Below, piece after piece: positions 1-11,995 of a stretch of 39,030 nucleotides of DNA (positions within the stretch are counted from its first letter, which is position 1; each line of letters starts with the position of its first letter). Source of the DNA: Chloromonas sp. AAM2 (taxonomy: Eukaryota > Chlorophyta > Chlorophyceae > Chlamydomonadales > Chlamydomonadaceae); contig QAXH01002579.1 in the NCBI GenBank assembly GCA_004335635.1, positions 1 through 39,030 of the forward strand, in the 5' to 3' direction. Both the position numbers and the translations under genes were made by a program. Under the pieces are notes generated by a model. That model saw only the letters and a program-made list of their open reading frames with translations. It did not search any database and was not told the DNA's origin.

Positions 1-36
1 TGGACAACTTGACCCTTTCCTGTGCCCTTTGCTCAC

Positions 37-546
37 CCGCTGGTGGAACTCCTTTTCCTCCTCTCCATCGCACTTTCTCAGGGATGCTTTGACCCCCACG
101 ATCATGCGCTCGTCTTCCGCCTTGGCTTCAAAGTCTGTCAGTGCCTTGGTTGCGTCTTCCAGGCTGGAGAAACGCATGATGCCACCCTGACGGTCCTGCC
201 GAGGACAGGCAAATACAAACATGCCGTAATCTGAAGGACTAAAAAACAAGCCCTGCCGGATGTGGCATGAGCACGGCAATATCGCCTGAACTGCACTGTC
301 GTATGATTCTGTAAACAGCACACCTGTGGCCTTCACACCGCCCTTGGCACCACCCCATGTAGGCCAGCCACTTGTGTCATAACATTTGTGTGCGCCCTGG
401 CATGCACATGCAACATTGCACGTATGCCCTCACCTCATTGATCTGCACATAGCGACATGCCTGTTTGCCGCCAAATGCCTCTGTGATGACTCGTGGGTTG
501 ACGGACTCGGGTACCTCCTCGTCCAGGCTGAAAGCAATAAGAAGAC
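37..546 (-). repeat. xRRM exon pair, downstream copy (coding duplication)
   Basis: Exons 434-546 (113 bases) and 37-195 (159 bases) encode the second xRRM of the La gene. The exon pair 1542-1654 and 1194-1352 has the same lengths and intron phases (phase 1 entry, phase 0 middle, phase 0 exit). By hand count the two copies match at 53 of 90 residues: 20/37 in the first exon and 33/53 in the second. In both copies the preceding exon ends in the same VKYE-(H or P)-G context. This is a tandem exon-set duplication that has diverged under coding constraint. Confidence 0.9.
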
Positions 547-3500
547 CTGCAAACATGACAGGGCAGGCCAATAGGTGTTTAGCTTGGTACCGAGCAACTA
601 GCCTGACAACCATCCACTAGCAGGAGCACAGGACAACAAACACAACTACGAGTCGTTGCTTCACTCGCATTGTCAGGCCGGAATCTAGGCTTCAATCGGA
701 ACGGCCGATCTGTTTTTCCATGAACACTCAAACTGCTGTGTTGACGCTCGCTGCCTCAAAGTAGCTGACATCCCGGTGCCCACCACTGCTACTGACTCAA
801 ACAGGTTCTGCAGCAGATCCCGATGAGCATCACAGCTAATGGCCCAGAGAAACACAGTGCCATGTCTGCACACCTGGTTCGTACTTGACCTCGCCTGCTG
901 CCTTGATACGTTCTTTACGTGCCTCTTGTAACTGCAAATGCAAGAGCAACAGGCTTGACGATTGGCCTGCCATATCTACCCACCCAGCCTTGCAAGAACA
1001 GACCTACCACAAGCCCAGAGCTCTACGCGATAGAACGCATCAGAGCCGGAGCATTCACTGCGTGATGGGACATGAGACTGCATTCGACCGCCAAACAACG
1101 CCTCCAGTCTTTGGATCACTGTTGATGAGCATCTCCCTGCTTATCATGAGCATCTTCACCCTACACCACCACCTCGTTAATCACCCTGCTTACCCGCTTG
1201 TGGTATTCCTTTTCTTCTTCTCCTTCACTTTTCTTGAGGGTTGCCTTGATGTCAACTATCTTGCGCTCCTCTTCAGGCTTGGCTTCAAATTCAGACAGCG
1301 CCTTGGATGCAACCTCGGCGTTCACAAACCGCAGTATGCCACCAAGACGATCCTGCCAAGTCAGCAAAGCAGTCATGCATTTATAATGAAGATGCCACGC
1401 ACTGAAATAACTGACACATTGTGCGTTCACAAGTGTGTACATTTGTTTACACTATTCATGAAAACACTGCATGAATGTATGGGCTCAGTCTCTGAAAGCA
1501 GACAGCATTCTATCTGTGTGGTCCTTGCGGTTGGTCTTCACCTCGTTTAGCTGCACATAAATGCACTTGTCCTTGCCGCCAAACTCCTGGGAAATCTGAC
1601 GAGGTGCCGTCGTGGTAGGCACCGCACTTTCAAGAGTGAAAGCTACCAGCAAACCTGCAAGTAACAGCAAAATGAAACACGCTGGTCTTAACTGACTGTC
1701 AATTGATTTGCAGCTGCAGAATTCCCAGCAACAGCCAGTGTTAGCAGTTGGCGAACAATTCTAAGCGAAAGCAGGCAAGCACTCAGAAGCCAAAAACGTG
1801 AACAACACACAGCAGGCTGTGTTGTCGTGGCTCGAGAGATGTTGTTGTGCTCTGCCGCTGCAACTGTGAAACGTAAAAGATGAACATGTTTTGCTACCTG
1901 CAGCTCCCTACCATATCCATATCATACCCACCGTGCTCGTATTTGACTTCTACATCTTCTGCCACCATGGCCGCTTCCTTTGCTTCCTCTTGTTCCTCGC
2001 CTTCTGCCTCGCCCATGTCCTGGTCGTCAGCCTGCTCACCTTCTGCCTGAGTATATGGCACATATTGTTCATGCAGTCAGGCTTTCTGTTGTGCGAGATT
2101 GGGTTTGGGGAGGTCCACTACGTGTGATGCATCGTGTCCTTGCAGTCTGCATGGCAAAGTCACTCGTGTGGGCTGATGGCGGCACTGCGATGCAGATACA
2201 CTGCTCAAGTACCTATCGAACATGCATGGCGTCGTCCCTCTACACACATGGCGGTTCCACGAAAACCTACTTGCACACCAAGCCCATTCTTCACGTGGTG
2301 TGATGCAAAGCTGTACAACTGTGGAGTGCACGAAATGCAACCCCAATCCAACACAGTGCTCTTTCCGCCTATGTTCCTGCCAGTGCTGCAGGTAGCTGCG
2401 ACTGATCATCTGATCTGAAGTGATCATCTTGTCGGGCAACCATGGCTGCTGCATTTATTTATTTTTTTATGTTTATTTTTTTTTCAGTTTTTCAGTTTCC
2501 AGCAAGACCAGCGCGTCTATCCTGTGGGCAGTGCCGCACCTGCTCCTTCTTTATGGCCTTGGCAGGCTGCGCAGCACAAGCAAAGGCAAAAAGGCAAGGT
2601 TACTAGCTGCTGTTGGTTAGCCATGTCCAGTGCGGTAGACAGATGCATTTTAAGGCCAACGGCTGCAGCTCAATTCCTTACATATGCACGCGCAGTGCAC
2701 ACAATTCGCTTGCAACTATTCTGGATCGTTTGAATGCATGTACACACAAGGAGTAGACCTAAGCGCCTCACCGCTGCTTCTTCGCCCTCTTCCTCGCGTG
2801 CGCGCTTCCTGCCCTGCGCGGGGTTCTCTGCCACAGGAGCTGGTGCAGCCGGTGCAGGCACTGGCTCATCCGCCTGCAAAACACAGTTCAGAGCAAGAAC
2901 TGTCAATAAGAATAGACAGTGTGATGATGTCTGCTTCCAGCCGTTTGTCTTCCGCTCATCATCAACGTTTGCGTCAAAAGAAAAACAGTTGACCCTGGAC
3001 ATTTCTATAGCTTGCCATCAACATGAATGAAATGGCAGTCCGCCCTCCCACCTTGGGTGGCAGAGCATCCAGCACGGCCTGGCGCCCCTCCACCACGCCC
3101 CCGCAAACAGTGCCGCCCACACCGTCGGGCAGCTCGTCGTTGGAAAACTCGTCATCCTCGAAATGTGGCTGCACGCGCAACAATAGAGGCTGGTGTAATG
3201 TAACTGTAGCCTGTAGTGTTGTATAGCACATAAACAGCGTCCTCAGAGGTGGCTGAGCGAAGTCCAGTCTTCTCATCCCAGGCACGCCTGTCCCAACACA
3301 CACATTCTTCCTGCCATGCGCCTCGCTTCCCCCTGCAAGCTCTTTCCTACCTGCATACCCTGCAAGCTCTCATTCCCCATTCCCCAGTCCGCCATACACC
3401 GTTTGGGTACTGTAAACTACATCTAAGCATGTGTATACCATTGTGCACATACACACACCTTCCTGTCCTTTGCAGCAGCCTTCTTTGCTTCCTTGGCGGC

Positions 3501-5757
3501 GATGAAGTCCACCTTCTTGCATCCCCGCAGCGGGGCACCAGCGTACGTCAAAGACATGGCTAGGACCTGCAGCGCAATTGAGACAGCGTGGGCCAACGCT
3601 CAAATCAAAGAGGGTAGAGGAGGTCACATTGGCTGCAGGAGGCAGGGTGTTCGTCAGGCATAGCTGCTGAACCACCTCGGTTGAGATTGGCTGAGTACTT
3701 CCCAGTTGCCCACAAGCGCGGCTAAGATACAAAGCCTGAGGAAGCAGAGCTGCTCCAGCGACACCCTGGCAGGGCAATCACTCGCATCAACACAAGCATA
3801 TCATCATCATTACATGGCTTAACATGGTTAAGCCCTGTTGCATAGCCTTATGCGGCACCACCCCTGCTATACAACCACCCACTTGCAGGCATGGACACAA
3901 GCAGATGGTATGGACAGATTCCTCTGACGCACCTTCTCTGCGTCCTCCTGTGTCGCAAACTCCACAAACACGGACCCCTTGAATGCCTTGGAGTTGAAGT
4001 GGCGGCGCAAGCGCACTGACATGACCGGGCCGTGCGCGTTGAAAAACTCATGCAGCTGCAGCCATGCAAAGCAGACAAATGATCCAATCGCTGGTGCAGC
4101 CACAGTGCAACAGATCATAACAACCAGACCATAGACATGCGAGCAAAGAACCGTAATCCATGCGCGAGGAACACTCAAATGCAAACCAGGTGACTGGAAA
4201 TGGAATTGCAACATCCTACATGCGTGAAGATAGACGTGGCCTGCCTGAATGTCAGGGCGGACTTCATCATGCATCTGGTTGTCGTGCAGGAGGCGGATAG
4301 TGCACCTGGTCAATCCCGATGTTATACGGGAACGGCCGGTAGAGCGCAGAGCGAGCGTCTATGGCAGCAGACACCTCCTTGTCGTTTTGCAGAGGCTGCA
4401 CGCAAGCAAAACCAAACAGCAAAGATAATCAGATGGCAACATGCGGTGATGGCAATAACTCCGTTGGTTCGTCCAACAGGTAATAACAAAGACTCCATGA
4501 GTTCAACAGCCACAGAACTTGTTGTGCAGTCACAGATGCGCTAACTGATGACCAGGCGGATTCGGGAATGGATCCCCGGACACCATCACTCAAACACCAT
4601 CACTCAAATGGATGCATGCATCTGACTGAGTTCCTGTCCTATGAGCGTTACTCCAGCTGAGTCACCAACTTTGTCTGCAACCCCTCTGACCTTCTTTCTC
4701 CGCAGGTTTTTCCCCTCTGCATCGACCTCCATGGAGGTGCTCTTTGTACGCAGCAGGTCGGCCACTGCCTTGACCATGCTCTCAGGCACATCGTCGGGGG
4801 TGGAGCTGGTCAACTGCACTCAACAGATGACACGTGCGTGCATGTCAGTCATGCTTGCATACACCCAGAGGTGCGTGGGCTTGCTTCCAGTTGTGCTTTG
4901 CCAGACATAACCTGTCATAAACTAACACGACGGCGAACCCTCCCCCGGTATCAGAATGTGCAGTTTGATCGACCGAAAGTACTGCAGTGTACTTGGTAGG
5001 TAGGTTGACAACCTGCAGGTCTATTGCCGGCTGCTGCCATGTATGTGCTGTGCATGACTCTTCACCTTGAGGACCGTCCGCATACGTGCGAAAGCAATCA
5101 CAGTCTTTAGTGACACATCTGCATGGCATAACAACAGCAGGAACCAAGCATGACTGTGCAGCAGCATGCAGCCATTGGGCCGGACATACACAAGTGAGGG
5201 CAGGGCTGTGGGTGCTAAGGTTGTTGGCGTGAAAGCAGCACCCACTGTGCATGCATGCCCTGTGTCAGGTAGCATATGCTGCCAAACCTCTTGCCATATC
5301 TGGCCAAGCGCTGCCTCCTTCAACAGGCCCTTGCTTCCGTCACATGTGGCCATACTTACAGCCTTCTGGGTTCTCCGATATCTTCTTCTTCAGAAAGATA
5401 TCTTTTGGCAGGTTGCTATCACTGAAGTAAAACTCCACCTGCAATGGCGGCGGGCAGGCGGCCGGGTTGGTCGCGCAGTAGCAAGATCTGCGTCTGGTAG
5501 GGTTCGTGTGTAAAGAGAGAAGGTAATCAACCTTGGATTGGCTCCAACTCATCAATCAATAACCACATGATGCTTGAGCTTATGCAAAAAATCCGATGGT
5601 GATCAGTGGGCGGCTGCGGTGCGGCCCGCCACCACCGGTTTTGCACCAATTCCCAATTGATGCCATGCACACAGGCAATCCACTATGCACGACTCCAGAG
5701 CACGTCACACACCTGCTTCAGCACCTTTGCCTGCACATCCTCGCTTAAAACAGACAT
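37..5757 (-). CDS. LA: Genuine La RNA-binding protein with tandem duplicated xRRM, 3' end off window
   Basis: La proteins bind the UUU-OH 3' ends of new RNA polymerase III transcripts in the nucleus and act as RNA chaperones. Exons in order: 5713-5757, 5360-5438, 5066-5118, 4691-4813, 4306-4395, 3933-4055, 3459-3566, 3052-3168, 2772-2873, 2540-2566, 1932-2046, 1542-1654, 1194-1352, 874-931, 434-546, 37-195. All use GT-AG sites, phases agree, and they give 528 codons. The La motif spans about residues 10-100 and carries VEFYFSDSNLPKD. RRM1 is about 115-195, with the RNP1-like KGSVFVEF. An acidic, Ala/Pro- and Lys/Arg-containing linker (about 208-327) follows. Then come two xRRMs, residues 328-418 and 438-528, each with beta1 GLL[VI]AF, FGGK, GGI[LM]RF and the alpha3 start GEEEKE. 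Typical La proteins have one xRRM. The 27-base exon 2540-2566 is the least certain. The last visible exon ends in a GT donor, so coding continues beyond base 1. Confidence 0.93.
1194..1654 (-). repeat. xRRM exon pair, upstream copy (coding duplication)
   Basis: Exons 1542-1654 and 1194-1352 encode the first xRRM of the La protein, about residues 328-418. The order is beta1 LLVAFTL, helix 1 around RQISQEFGGK, beta2 YVQLNE, beta3 GGILRF, helix 2 ASKALSEF, beta4 ERKIVDIKATL, and a charged extra helix beginning GEEEKEYHKR. That order is the La xRRM topology. The exon at 874-931 links it to the second copy with a basic spacer (LQEARKERIKAAGEVKYEP). Confidence 0.9.
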
Positions 5758-5988
5758 TGTTCCTTGATGGCGGGTCGACCTCGCCTAGAACAAAGCTGCC
5801 AGTACTACTAGCGCACTCGGTCGTGTACACGCTATGCCAGGGAACATGGACGAGATGCCAAAGGAAAAACCGGACTGTAACCGTCATGCAAGCCCATGTG
5901 AGCTCTTCTTGGCCACCGCTGTGGTTTTGAATTTCCCTCTGCCAGCTAACAGAACCCATTAGAGCACCTACCACATAGATGGCATTCA
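5758..5988. promoter_or_regulatory. Divergent intergenic region between the La and mitochondrial carrier genes
   Basis: Only 231 bases separate the La start codon (complement 5755-5757) from the carrier start codon (5989), and the genes point away from each other. The space must hold both 5' UTRs and both promoters, so a shared bidirectional promoter is inferred. I see no clear TATA box. An out-of-frame ATG at 5979 opens a 9-codon frame ending at TGA 6006-6008 and overlaps the chosen carrier start. Confidence 0.55.
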
Positions 5989-8785
5989 ATGCCCTTAGCA
6001 TCAGCTGAGCCCGTCCAAGGACAGGACGTTCATGCAGAAAACAAGGCCGTTGCTGGAAGTGGTGAGGATGATAATCAAGCCATCTTGCTGCTGCCAGATT
6101 CCAACACTGGCAAGCATGAGTCAGATAGTTCATGTAGCAGACAATCTACAGATGTCCGCAGCTCTGGCCCTCCCAGCTCTTCCACCTTATCCGCACTGGT
6201 GGCAGGGCCCGTTGCAGGCGTGTGCTCACGCTTTGTAATATGTGAGTCCAGCAACTGATGTTCACATCAACCGACACACAGGCATTCCATGTGTTCAGAA
6301 ATGCCACTATAGCTGCCAGAGATATCCTGGCAATCATATACCCAAACATTTGAGCCGGAGCCGGCACACGACACCAGCACGTTGTAACTCATACCATCAG
6401 AAACCACACCTTGCATATGTTTTAAGCACAAGCCAGCCTCAAGCAACATGTCAATTACACATTGATGTGGATTTGCCTTGCATTCCAGACCCCAGTGACA
6501 CCATCAAGGCCCGGCTCCAGGTTCAGGGCAGCCTGGTGGGCCCAGGCCAGGCCATGTATACAGGGGTGTGGGATGCGGCTCGGAAGGTGCGAGTGGACTG
6601 GATAAGATATGTGGGCTGGACAGGACATGCGCGCTGACATTGCACACACAGATGTGCACAGCCAACAGATGTGAGATGTCACAGGCGTAAAAGCAGTGCC
6701 TCAAGGCTCAAGGGTGTATGGACGCCAATACTGGAGTTTTGGGTCAAGTCGTTTGTTGAAACAAATTCAGCTTCATAGAGTTCCCCAGTTTTGATGACAG
6801 CCGGTTTACAAACCGTTCAACCAGCACTGGCCGACCGGAGACCGATTTGACTTCCTGCAGATTGTGCACAAGGAGGGCTTGTCAGGGTTCTACAGGGGCT
6901 TTGCAGCGGTGGTGGTGAGTGAGACTATGGGTGCTGGAAATGACATGCTGTAGCGCTGCTGCGAAGTGCTTCCTCGGTCTCCTCATGCTTTTATTGATGT
7001 GGTCCTCAGCATACATCAGCATGTTCGCATTGCTGTGCAAACTGTATTGTGTACGTCACAGTATCTTACCAGCATGAGATACCAGCGGACCTGCATTGCT
7101 GTAGTATGTGTGGCCGCTGCTGCGCCCGGGACGCGCAGGTTGGAAACGTGCCTGCCAACGCCGCTTACTTTGGCGGTTACGAGCTGGGCAAGGCCGTGGT
7201 GCCAGGTGGGACGTGCGGGCAGCCGGGGTGCCATGCATTGCATACTGTAGTCTAGTTTGCGCCTTCAACTTCGGAACTTGTTCAGTTGTGCCTATACCAG
7301 CAAGTACCGTATACTGAATCTACCTGGACTTCCAGTCCGTATGCTGGTAGGTGTTATCTGAATTGTTAGTCGTCATTGCGGCTGGTTATGCTGGTCTGGA
7401 GGGTGGACTTGCCATGGGGTTGTTGCAGCTTGAAGTGCTATGTTTATAATGACTATGAATGCCACCGCTTAGTGTTACAAGGAATGCCAGGGGTCGTTTG
7501 GTGTTGTCTCAGTCATGTTTAGTTGCACTGACATGCTCCATTGTGTACCAACGCTGAAGTTTCGGATGACCTGACGGCCTGGCCTGCACACTTGCGCTTG
7601 CATGTGCCTTACCATGTTGTATCATGAGCATTGTCATGGGTGTGCAGGTGCATGGGGCCTGCCGGGCGACATGCTGGTGGGTGCCATGGCGCAGCTCACC
7701 GGGGGGCTGCTGTTCACTCCGGTGGACCTCGTCAAGGAGCGAATGCAGGTGAAGGGAACAGGTGGCATGGGCATGTGACACGGGCGTGGGTGGCCGTGAG
7801 GGCATGGGTGGGTGACATGGGCATGGTGGCACGTGTGGACATGGGTGGGTGACATGGGCATGGTGGCACGTGTGGGCATGGGTGGGTGACATGGACATGG
7901 TGGCACGTGTGGGCATGGGTGGGTGACATGGGCAGGATGTGCGGCCAGGTGCAGAGGTGAGGGCTGGCACAGCTGAGACAGTGATTCATGTGAGACTGAG
8001 ACCCCGGATCGCACAATCCATCCTTTCAGTTTGGCAGGTTATGCGGCCAGGTGCAGATGGTGGTATGGCAGGTTATGCGGCCAGGTGCAGAAGGTAGAGC
8101 TGTCATAGCAGTGCCAAAACGCAGCAGCAGCAGCTTAAAGTATGCGTTGTGTGTTTGTGCATGTTTTGGTGTGTAGACCTGGGAGGAGGGTACAGCAGCT
8201 GACACAGCCATGTGCACAGGCCGAGTAGAGGACATCAGGGCCATCAGAGCTGTAGCAGCTGCTGTGTGCGTCGATGTTGTCATTTACAGCGCAGCTTTAC
8301 ATATACTGACTGTGGAAACAAACAAAAAAGGGGGCTGAGTTAACTGGCAAAATCTAGAATGTTGATGTTGCCTGGTAACGAGAGTGTGTGGTGCATGTAT
8401 GTGGTGCGTCAGTGCCTGTGACCAGTCGTGACAGTGTGTATGTGGTGCGTGTGTGCGTGCCTGTGCAGGTGCAGGGCATGATGGCGCCTGGTCGCATGCG
8501 GTACTCGGGCTCATGGCATGCGGTCAAGGACATGGTGCGTTGCCTCATATAACAGGCAGGCCTGCCTTCAGCAGTTAAACAATGGTCTGCTACACCAGTG
8601 TGTATGCAGCATGTTTACGGTTGTTTGGCTACTTAGGCTACATGTGGCTACTCAAGGTATTTAGGTATGGTTTCCAAACCGCTCCTTTGCACTGCGGTGT
8701 GGGCTGTGGGCTGCCACCATCACGTTCAGCAGGAACAGCATGTGCACATGTGCTGCACGTGCATGGTGTGATATGCTGGTGGTGT

Positions 8786-8816
<31 letters not shown>

Positions 8817-11043
8817 CAGGTGCGGCAGCGCGGGCCCATGGGTCTGCTCCGTGGCTACTGGGTGCGTGGTGGGTCCGGGTAAATGTTAGAGTTAGGGTCT
8901 AGTGTGGGGGTCATGGTTAGAAGCATGTCACCATCTCATGTGCTGGGCTGCACCCCATCGCCACACATGCGCTTTCAAGGCACTCAAGTGTCTACCATGC
9001 ATAGCAGGCAAGTTTGTCAGCACAAGGCAGGTTACGTGATCGATTATGCACTGCTTTCTTATGCCGACCATGCCACGCGCATCGCATTGTGTATGATGCA
9101 TAGCAGTTGATGAGTGCAAGGCATTTTCTGACAGATGATCGATTGCTAACATGCCTTTCCCAAGCTCACCAGATGCATGATGCACTGCTGTCCCCGGGCA
9201 TGGCAAGTGAGCCGATCAGTTGAACACATACAAGTACTGAGTGATTGTATACGCACTTGCACTTCTACAAAAACTACACCACTGAATGATGGTCGTTCCC
9301 CCTCTCCTGGCCTGCTGTCCACAGGCCACCAATGGCGTGTGGGTGCCCTGGAGCATGATGCACATCGCCTTCTACGAACAGTCCAAGCGCATGTGCCTCT
9401 CCTGGTGGCGTCCCCAACACAACACACGGGGGGCGGAGACACCATCAGCTGCAAAGGATGATGACAGCAACCCACAGGTGTGAATGTGCTTGGCAAGGCA
9501 GTCTTTCAAGTCCGTCCAGTTAAAAGTTGCATATAATGGTCTGAGAACTAGGGACAGGTGCCATGCTATGATGGACCTCTGAATGACCAGGTGGCAGCTC
9601 TGCCTACTTCAAGCAATTGCCCGGGGTGCCGTCAAGCCGTTCCATGATCACTTACAACACGGTTTGTATGAGCGTGCAACAAACAACAAATAGAGCACAT
9701 TAAGCATCTGTCTACCAAGTATGTAAGTATATACGTATGTGTGCAGTCACGCTTCATCACAATCACGCTCTGGTTCTTAACTTTGGCATGATGATGGTCT
9801 TAAAACATCGCCCCGCCTAACCATCAATTCAGACTTCAAGAGCATGTGCATGTGTATGCAGTTCGCAGCCCTGCCTGCCTGGGCCTTGGGGCTGTGCTCC
9901 GCCGCCTCCGCCAGCCTGGCCTCTGTCATCACTCAGCCCATGGACGTCGTGAAGACAAGGCTGCAGGTAGGCAAGGGCACGTGCTGACCCTCAGCGACAG
10001 GGCATGAGTCATCGGATGATCAAGAGAATGCAGCAATCTGCTGTTCATAAAGCAACACAGGCTGCTGGCGGGAGCCTATGCGTGCCATCTCAAGAGCGAG
10101 GGTCGTTGTGCATTGGCGTCTCAACAGCACAGAGCGAACAAGGAGGCATCTCAGGCTCGTTGAGCAAGCTGGGCCTAACATGCGATACATGCCTCCGTGC
10201 CAGCGCTCAAGCACATACAATCGCCCACTTTACTTGCATGACATATCTGTAATGTTTTTTTCCTGCCATGTGCAGGTGTTGAGCACTGGTGTTGGGGGTG
10301 TGCACACCACAAGGCTGACAGCCAGGGATGTGGCACTTGATGCACTGCGCAGGGAAGGCCCAAAGGTATGCACAACCCTAGTGTACCAACTTCTAGTAGG
10401 CGTGGTGTGGGCTACAACTGCTGCCCTTTGTAGCATAGAACCGGTGTCCTATCACTGCTGGTGACTGAGGGTCGTACGATTGCTTCTGCGCTTTCACGCA
10501 TTTCCTGGCACCACAGTGCGGGGATACCTCTGCCTTACCGCCTGTCCTGTGTCAGCTGCGTGCCATGCAACAGGCTGGCTGTGTTGACACATGTGAACCC
10601 GTTGCTTGGTGTGTGCAGGTGTTCATGGCCGGTGCCCTGGCACGCATCCTCACGCTGGCCCCAGGTGAGCACATGCGGTTTGTGCATGTCTGTGGGTGTC
10701 TGTGGGTCCTGGAGCACACAAACGACTAGATCAGCTGCACGTTCAGCCAAGCAGCGCGCTGGTGGTCAGCAGTAATAGCTTGTTGATGCACATACATTTT
10801 GGAACGGTGGGTGGGTCTGGATCACACCGTCTGCCTGGATTAGCTGTAAATGCATGTACATCCCACTGCCCTGAGGTGCTGGTGGCCAGCGGTGACAGAC
10901 TTGTAATGCAACATCCAATCATCATCTCTCCTCACGACTACTGGTGTCTTCGTCATTGTACTGCAGGTTCTGCGCTGTCATGGATGGTTTACGAGCCAGT
11001 GAAAAAGGCAATGGATGGTCTGTTGCTGCCACAGGGTCGGTAA
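5989..11043 (+). CDS. Mitochondrial carrier family (SLC25) protein
   Basis: This is a six-helix inner mitochondrial membrane (or related organelle) transporter that would move a small metabolite; the substrate is not assigned. Exons: 5989-6241, 6489-6586, 6861-6914, 7139-7205, 7648-7748, 8469-8534, 8820-8861, 9325-9477, 9862-9966, 10276-10365, 10619-10664, 10967-11043. All are GT-AG, phases agree, and they give 383 codons plus TAA. Three carrier repeats each show the Px[DE]xx[KR] signature: PSDTIKARLQ (residues 86-95), PVDLVKERMQ (182-191) and PMDVVKTRLQ (304-313). Glycine-rich helix starts such as AGPVAGV and GLSGFYRGF also fit the family. The N-terminal 60-65 residues are polar, Ser/Gly/Asp-rich and not conserved. 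A polar linker (about 246-278) separates repeats 2 and 3. The start is the first ATG in frame with exon 1, but a nearer upstream ATG (5979) is out of frame, so the N-terminus is the weakest part. Confidence 0.92.
7799..7930. repeat. 37-bp minisatellite in carrier intron 5
   Basis: About 3.5 copies of a 37-base unit built on GGGCATGGGTGGGTGACAT, with only a few substitutions between copies. It lies inside the intron between the exons ending at 7748 and starting at 8469. It creates long false reading frames rich in His-Pro-Cys on the minus strand, which are not genes. Confidence 0.9.
8781..8816 (+). repeat. (TG)n microsatellite abutting a 3' splice site
   Basis: An almost uninterrupted TG tract runs directly into the CAG acceptor of carrier exon 7 (8820). 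It takes the place of a normal polypyrimidine tract. Length changes here could affect inclusion of the 42-base exon, which would stay in frame if skipped. Confidence 0.85.
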
Positions 11044-11763
11044 TGTGGCCAGTGCTGCTGCTGCAATGCAATGCACAGCAGGCAGGGCACAACAAACAGT
11101 GACCTGGTGCGCCGCGGACCAATGCAGCATGGGCAGCATTACAGCAGTGACCAGGTTGCAGTGACCTTGTCCCAGTTTACTCAGCCAGGCTGGTAATCAT
11201 TCATGGTCGCATTTGTGGTGGTCCCAACCTTGAGAACCTGGACGTGTAGGTACGGCTTGGCTGCACAAGCGTTGCCATGGTGCTGACAATTATCCTTGAA
11301 AATAGCTGGGTGGTGCAGCGATCAGCTGGTGGTACTTTAAAAAAAAAAGATGTTTTTTCTGAGGTGTGTGGGCGCTGGCCTTATGACCTGTTGTGGGAGG
11401 TGCTCACCAGCGTGTATGAGTCAGCCGTCGATTAACTTGAGGACCACTGCGCGCAGTTGCACTGTCTTGTGTGTGAGCCCCTCGTGAAACTTTATGTCGG
11501 AGAGTGTCGCTCCGCTCCGCTCTTGTACATGTAGGTGTGACTCGGCCTTACGACCTGTTCACGGCGGTGCTACAGCCTGCCAGTGGAGTGACTGGGTTTA
11601 GCAACTTGACTCTCGTGGCAGACTGGTTATGCTAGGGACAAACCATGGCCTGTGTAGCGTGCTGTGGTGAGCAGGCTACTTTCCTGAACTCACATGACTG
11701 GGACTTATAGTACATGACAAAATAACACTCCATAAGACGAGGATGGCTAATACGGAGCTACTT

Positions 11764-11995
11764 TCTGCGATTTTGTTGAATTCTTGCCCTTTGCTTTGTC
11801 GATTTCGTTATTTTATAGTAATTTGTTGACCACCTACTGTAACTGAAATGTCATGAGCCCCTATCTCCATGACTAGCCTAGGACTCCGTACTCTGGCAAG
11901 AACTCTGCTGCCTGACCCCTGTTGGCCAGACACTGATTCCAGTGGTGTTCATGAAAACTGTCCCAGAACTGGCAAACATCTTTTTTTTTTCAGCC
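11764..11995. repeat. Diverged dispersed repeat, copy A
   Basis: This segment matches 12910-13145 in the same orientation. Shared blocks include AAATGTCATGAGCCCCTA near 11848 and CTGTCCCAGAACTGGCAAAC near 11958, the latter followed by a T-rich run. The spacing of blocks is similar in both copies. No reading frame spans either copy, so it looks like a non-coding repeat or transposon remnant. Confidence 0.75.

Noticed and set aside
7509..8283. Long minus-strand frames rich in His, Pro and Cys
   Set aside because: They are created by the 37-bp minisatellite and neighbouring repeats in a carrier intron; there is no domain or splice structure.
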